Source: Thalassovita litoralis (GTDB lineage: Bacteria; Pseudomonadota; Alphaproteobacteria; Rhodobacterales; Rhodobacteraceae). From it: DNA of 64,000 bases. Shown piece by piece: positions 61,045 through 64,000 of this stretch; the stretch's first letter is position 1, and each line of letters begins with the position of its first letter. The stretch covers positions 62,001 to 126,000 of the forward strand of contig NZ_FXTO01000003.1 of the NCBI RefSeq assembly GCF_900182725.1, given 5' to 3'. Under the pieces are notes generated by a model. It ran no database searches. It was given only the letters and a program-made list of their open reading frames with translations, and was not told the origin of the DNA. The position numbers and the translations under genes are program-made.

Positions 61045-62565
61045 TCAGCTCACCTCTTGCTTTGCGGGTGTGAAACGCGCGCCCAGCGGTTCCAATTTCA
61101 TGCCGGGGGCCAGTCGATTCCACGGCAGGCTGGCCGGGCTAAGCGGCATCGGACCGGGGGCGGTGCAGGTCAGGATCGTTTCGGCAATCGGATCAAAATC
61201 CGCCCGGAAATGGACAGAGCTTTTGTTCACCAAAATCGCCTGTTCCGTGGGTTCTATGCCGACGAAACGGTACATATTCTGATCGGCCATCTGCGCCTTG
61301 TGCGTCGTGACCGCCACCCGCACATCACCAATCCGCAAACAGGCCGACGGCCCCAGATCCATCGGTGCGCCGCCGTAATACGGCCCCGATGCCACGAATT
61401 TCCCATCCGACAGGGTTTCCACCACGAACCGCCCGACAAAGGGGCTGTCGCCCGGCACATCGGAAAACCCGCCCACGGCAATTTCGATTTCCGCGCCCTG
61501 CCCTGCGGCATGAGCGGCGGCAGCGGCGGTGGGGTCCACCATCAGGCCCAAGGCCGCCCGCTGGGCATTCGCCCGGACCAACGCCCGCAACATGCCCGTG
61601 GTGTTGGAATCCCCGCCCGCGCCGGGATTGTCCTGTGTGTCGGCAATCACCACCGGGCGGCTGGCGGTTTCGGCGATCCGCATCGCCTCGGCCACGCCCG
61701 CATCGGGATCATAGGATTTGCCCGCGAACTCCGCCTCAGCGGCATTGACATCCGCCAGCACCGCATCCGCCCCGGCATCGGCATCGGCCTGCGTGTCACT
61801 ATAGGCCACAACCGTTGGCCCGCATTCGGGAAAATCCGCCGCCGGAAACCCAAAGAAATAAGACAAGCTGGACAAAGCCCCGCCTTCTTGTGCGGCCAAG
61901 CGATCATAAATCCCCTTCGCCGGTTCCGCGAATGTGCTTTGCCATGCGATCGGGATCAGGAAATCCAACCGCCGGAAAGCCTTGGCAAAGGGCTGTCCAC
62001 GGGTCATCAGCCGGTTCAATTGCTCTGCCGCGCGGTGGCCGGTTTCGGCCATATCCACATGTGGATAAGTGCGGAACCCCACCAAAACATCGGCGGCATC
62101 CACCATCTGTTGCGTGATATTGCCATGCAGGTCCAAAGCGGACGCAATGAACACATCCGGCCCCACCACCTGCCGCACCCGCGCCAGCAATTCGCCTTCG
62201 CCATCGTCGACATGTTCGGCAACCATCGCGCCATGCAGGTCCAGAAACACCCCATCCAGCGGCAAGGCGGCGCGGATACCTTCGACGATTTCATCCGTGA
62301 TCCGGTCATAGGCGTCGCGCGTCACCGCAGCGGACGGAATGGCCCCGCACCACAGCACCGGCACCATGTCCCAGCCCGCGGCCTCGCCATAGGTGACAGC
62401 CCCGCCAATCCCCAGATTGATATCGCGCCCGGCATCAATCAGCCGCTGGCCCCGCGCCAAGGGCATGTAGCCCCCGCCCTGAATGAAACTGTCCATATCC
62501 GCCGGACTGGGCGCAAAAGTATTCGTTTCATGCAGAAAACCGGCTAACGCCACTCGCTTCGCCAT
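61045..62565 (-). CDS. M81-family metallohydrolase (MlrC-like)
   Basis: A 506-residue protein starting MAKRVALAGFLHETNTFAPS at ATG 62565, the usual family N-terminus; an ATG at 62604 has a better ribosome site (AGGGAAG) and would add 13 residues. Metal-site segments are FLHETNTF, GVFLDLHGAMVAEH, SALDLHGNITQQM and RTYPHVDMAETG, matching the DUF1485/MlrC_C layout. MlrC cleaves the linear tetrapeptide product of microcystin breakdown; most family members have unknown substrates. It is the first gene of the peptide operon, divergent from the IclR gene. Confidence 0.93.
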   Translation of the reverse strand: MAKRVALAGFLHETNTFAPSPADMDSFIQGGGYMPLARGQRLIDAGRDINLGIGGAVTYGEAAGWDMVPVLWCGAIPSAAVTRDAYDRITDEIVEGIRAALPLDGVFLDLHGAMVAEHVDDGEGELLARVRQVVGPDVFIASALDLHGNITQQMVDAADVLVGFRTYPHVDMAETGHRAAEQLNRLMTRGQPFAKAFRRLDFLIPIAWQSTFAEPAKGIYDRLAAQEGGALSSLSYFFGFPAADFPECGPTVVAYSDTQADADAGADAVLADVNAAEAEFAGKSYDPDAGVAEAMRIAETASRPVVIADTQDNPGAGGDSNTTGMLRALVRANAQRAALGLMVDPTAAAAAHAAGQGAEIEIAVGGFSDVPGDSPFVGRFVVETLSDGKFVASGPYYGGAPMDLGPSACLRIGDVRVAVTTHKAQMADQNMYRFVGIEPTEQAILVNKSSVHFRADFDPIAETILTCTAPGPMPLSPASLPWNRLAPGMKLEPLGARFTPAKQEVS

Positions 62566-62645
62566 AAGACGGCCCACCCCATCGCTTTCGGTCCCCAAAC
62601 GCATCCCAAGCTTCCCTAACGGAATGCGCCGCTTTTTCGATTCTT

Positions 62646-62666
62646 CTGTATTGCATTATAATACAG
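62646..62666. promoter_or_regulatory. Inverted-repeat operator candidate for the IclR regulator of the peptide operon
   Basis: CTGTATT-GCATTAT-AATACAG has perfect 7-base arms and lies in the AT-rich divergent region between the M81 gene and the IclR gene. Position and symmetry suggest the regulator binding site controlling both directions. Confidence 0.5.
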
Positions 62667-62737
62667 TTGCATCGTATTTTCAGCGTAGGGGTCGAATTAT
62701 CCTCAAGTCAACAGAGATCGAGTAAAACGAGTACAAG

Positions 62738-63550
62738 ATGTCACGAAATACCCTGCGCGCTGAATCCGGCGTCCGTTATTTAAGCGACGAGCAGCGCGCC
62801 GATCCGTTGTTCACCAACTCCATCGCCCGTGCACTTCAGGTTCTGGCCGCATTCCATCAGGCGGACCGCCCGCTTTCGCTCAGCGAAATTGCATCACGCG
62901 CCGGGGTGGATCGCAGCGCCGCCCAGCGAATTGTTCATACATTACGCAGCCTTGGTTATATTGCGCGTGATGCCGATGACCGGGGATTCCTGCCCGGTAT
63001 TCGCATTCTGGATCACACGCTGGATTACCTGCGCCTGAATCCCCTGATCCAGAAAGCCACCCCCGTATTATTGGAACTGCGGCGCAACGTGCGCGAACGG
63101 GTTGACCTGTCGTTATTCGATGGGCAGCGCGTGGTTTACACCGCCCGGATGCAAAGCAAGCGGGAAACATTTTACGCCACATTGGTCGGTCATAGCGTCC
63201 CGACCTTCAGCTCCTCTGGGGGGTGGGCGATTCTGGCCCGCCTGCCCCAGGACGAGGCCCGCGACATCATCGAAGCCTCTGACCGCACCCCGTTCACCCC
63301 CCGCACCCTGACGGACACGGATGCCATCATGGAACAAATCCAACTGACCCAACAGCGCGGCTACAGCATCGCCGTTGAACAAATCCTGCTAGGCGAAGTC
63401 GCCCTTGGGGTTGCGATCAACGCCCCAAACGGCCGCCCGCTGGGCGCGATCCATGTGGCCGGATCATTGGCCGAATGGACGCCCGAAGAGTTTGCCAACC
63501 GCGTCGCCCCCCTTGCGTTGGAAGCGGCCCGCGCCATCAACCATTCCTGA
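62738..63550 (+). CDS. IclR-family transcriptional regulator
   Basis: A 270-residue regulator starting MSRNTLRAESGVRYLSDEQ. The winged helix is FTNSIARALQVLAAFHQADRPLSLSEIASRAGVDRSAAQRIVHTLRSLGYI (about 28-78). The effector domain (about 95-270) has SFSSSGGWAILARLP-type sequence and AVEQILLGEVALGVAINAPNG. It is divergent from the M81/Dpp/M20 operon and co-directional with the penicillin-acylase gene 16 bases downstream, so it probably controls both. Confidence 0.94.
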   Translation: MSRNTLRAESGVRYLSDEQRADPLFTNSIARALQVLAAFHQADRPLSLSEIASRAGVDRSAAQRIVHTLRSLGYIARDADDRGFLPGIRILDHTLDYLRLNPLIQKATPVLLELRRNVRERVDLSLFDGQRVVYTARMQSKRETFYATLVGHSVPTFSSSGGWAILARLPQDEARDIIEASDRTPFTPRTLTDTDAIMEQIQLTQQRGYSIAVEQILLGEVALGVAINAPNGRPLGAIHVAGSLAEWTPEEFANRVAPLALEAARAINHS

Positions 63551-63566
63551 CCCGAAAGGCTTGTCC

Positions 63567-64000
63567 ATGTCCGAATCCATGTCCGAAATCGCCCTTTCCG
63601 GCCTGTCGGCCCCTGTTACCCTGAAAATAGACCGTTGGGGGCTACCGCATATCAAGGCGGAAAATCTGCCCGATCTGTTTTTTGCCCAAGGGTTCAACGC
63701 AGCACGGGACAGGCTGTGGCAGATTGATCTGTGGCGCAAACGCGGGCTGGGGGTGCTGGCGGCGGATTTCGGCCCCGGTTATCTGATGCAGGACCGCGCC
63801 GCGCGGCTGTTTCTGTATCGCGGCGACATGGAACCGGAATGGGCCGCCTATGGCGAGGATGCGGAACTGATCTGCACCGCCTTTGCAAACGGGATCAACG
63901 CCGCTGTGGATCAGGTCTTGGCTGGCACCATGCCGCTGCCACAGGAATTTGCCGCCCTTGGCACCCAACCGGCCCATTGGTCCCCCGAAGATGTGGTGCG
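63567..64000 (+). CDS. Penicillin acylase family (S45) protein, N-terminal part
   Basis: An open frame from ATG 63567 runs past the window end (145 codons visible), beginning 16 bases after the IclR stop. It shows the S45 alpha-chain start: IDRWGLPHIKAENLPDLFFAQGF, ARDRLWQIDLWRKRGLG and the later QDRAARLFLYRGDMEPEW. These enzymes are self-cleaving N-terminal nucleophile hydrolases that remove acyl groups from amide-linked compounds, including acyl-homoserine lactones. The catalytic Ser after the linker lies outside the window. No signal peptide is seen, so a cytoplasmic form is likely. Confidence 0.9.
   Translation, partial: MSESMSEIALSGLSAPVTLKIDRWGLPHIKAENLPDLFFAQGFNAARDRLWQIDLWRKRGLGVLAADFGPGYLMQDRAARLFLYRGDMEPEWAAYGEDAELICTAFANGINAAVDQVLAGTMPLPQEFAALGTQPAHWSPEDVV

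Noticed and set aside
62061-62069. Exact DnaA-box sequence inside the M81 gene.
   Set aside because: Single 9-mer in coding DNA with no cluster of boxes or AT-rich region; no origin features are present.
61057-62547. A 496-codon plus-strand frame opposite the M81 hydrolase gene.
   Set aside because: It is a shadow frame with no ribosome site and no recognised motif; the M81 metal motifs lie on the minus strand.

Overview
The window looks like a chromosomal segment of a marine-type alphaproteobacterium of the Rhodobacterales (roseobacter group). The grounds are the high GC content, the housekeeping genes present (rpoD, dnaG, nrdR, ribD, metG, hom, recJ, pssA/psd), a PleD-type diguanylate cyclase, many TRAP, BMP and Dpp-type transporters, and short GC-rich intergenic repeats carrying a CCAGAGTATTT core. 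No rRNA, insertion sequence, prophage or CRISPR array is visible. One tRNA (Glu, anticodon TTC) is present. Species cannot be named from this sequence.

Region 1 (1-8.2 kb) is signalling and envelope. On the minus strand an H-NOX-fold protein that appears to lack its heme-ligand histidine is followed by the start of an HNOBA-type signalling protein. Next come a DUF4153 membrane protein, a HAD phosphatase, a MarR regulator, DUF3572, and a PleD-like diguanylate cyclase whose first receiver lacks the phospho-acceptor. A four-gene module follows: secreted EF-hand protein, ECF sigma factor, probable membrane anti-sigma factor and periplasmic metal-sensor-like protein. Region 2 (8.4-19.4 kb) is mixed housekeeping: DUF983, Nudix, DMT transporter, aldo/keto reductase, MFS transporter, metG, a thiamine-diphosphate enzyme, nrdR-ribD, YjbQ and small secreted proteins. 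Region 3 (19.4-34.4 kb) holds dnaG-rpoD, three minor-pilin Tad genes (TadG-, TadE- and TadF-like), TetR and LysE genes, hom, recJ, tRNA-Glu and the psd-pssA phospholipid operon.

Region 4 (34.4-64 kb) is an accessory metabolic region made of regulator-plus-operon blocks. (a) An SHMT-like enzyme sits divergent to a LysR regulator. (b) A ygiC/ygiB pair follows. (c) A LysR regulator precedes a 5-formyl-THF cyclo-ligase-like protein and a complete BMP-type ABC transporter. (d) An IclR regulator with a perfect 18-bp palindrome faces an operon encoding a CoA-transferase, an acyl-CoA dehydrogenase, a MaoC hydratase, a CitE-type lyase and a complete TRAP transporter. This operon fits uptake and CoA-dependent cleavage of a branched C4-C6 dicarboxylate such as itaconate, mesaconate or methylsuccinate. 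(e) A second IclR regulator and a penicillin-acylase-family gene (cut by the window end) are divergent to an M81 metallohydrolase, a Dpp-type oligopeptide ABC transporter and two M20 hydrolases. This block suggests import and stepwise hydrolysis of small or modified peptides or N-acyl amino acids.

The most unusual signals are the heme-ligand-free H-NOX homologue beside its HNOBA partner, the degenerate PleD receiver, the EF-hand/ECF module, and blocks (c)-(e), whose substrates are not known from sequence alone. Positions of motifs were read by eye; no database search was run.
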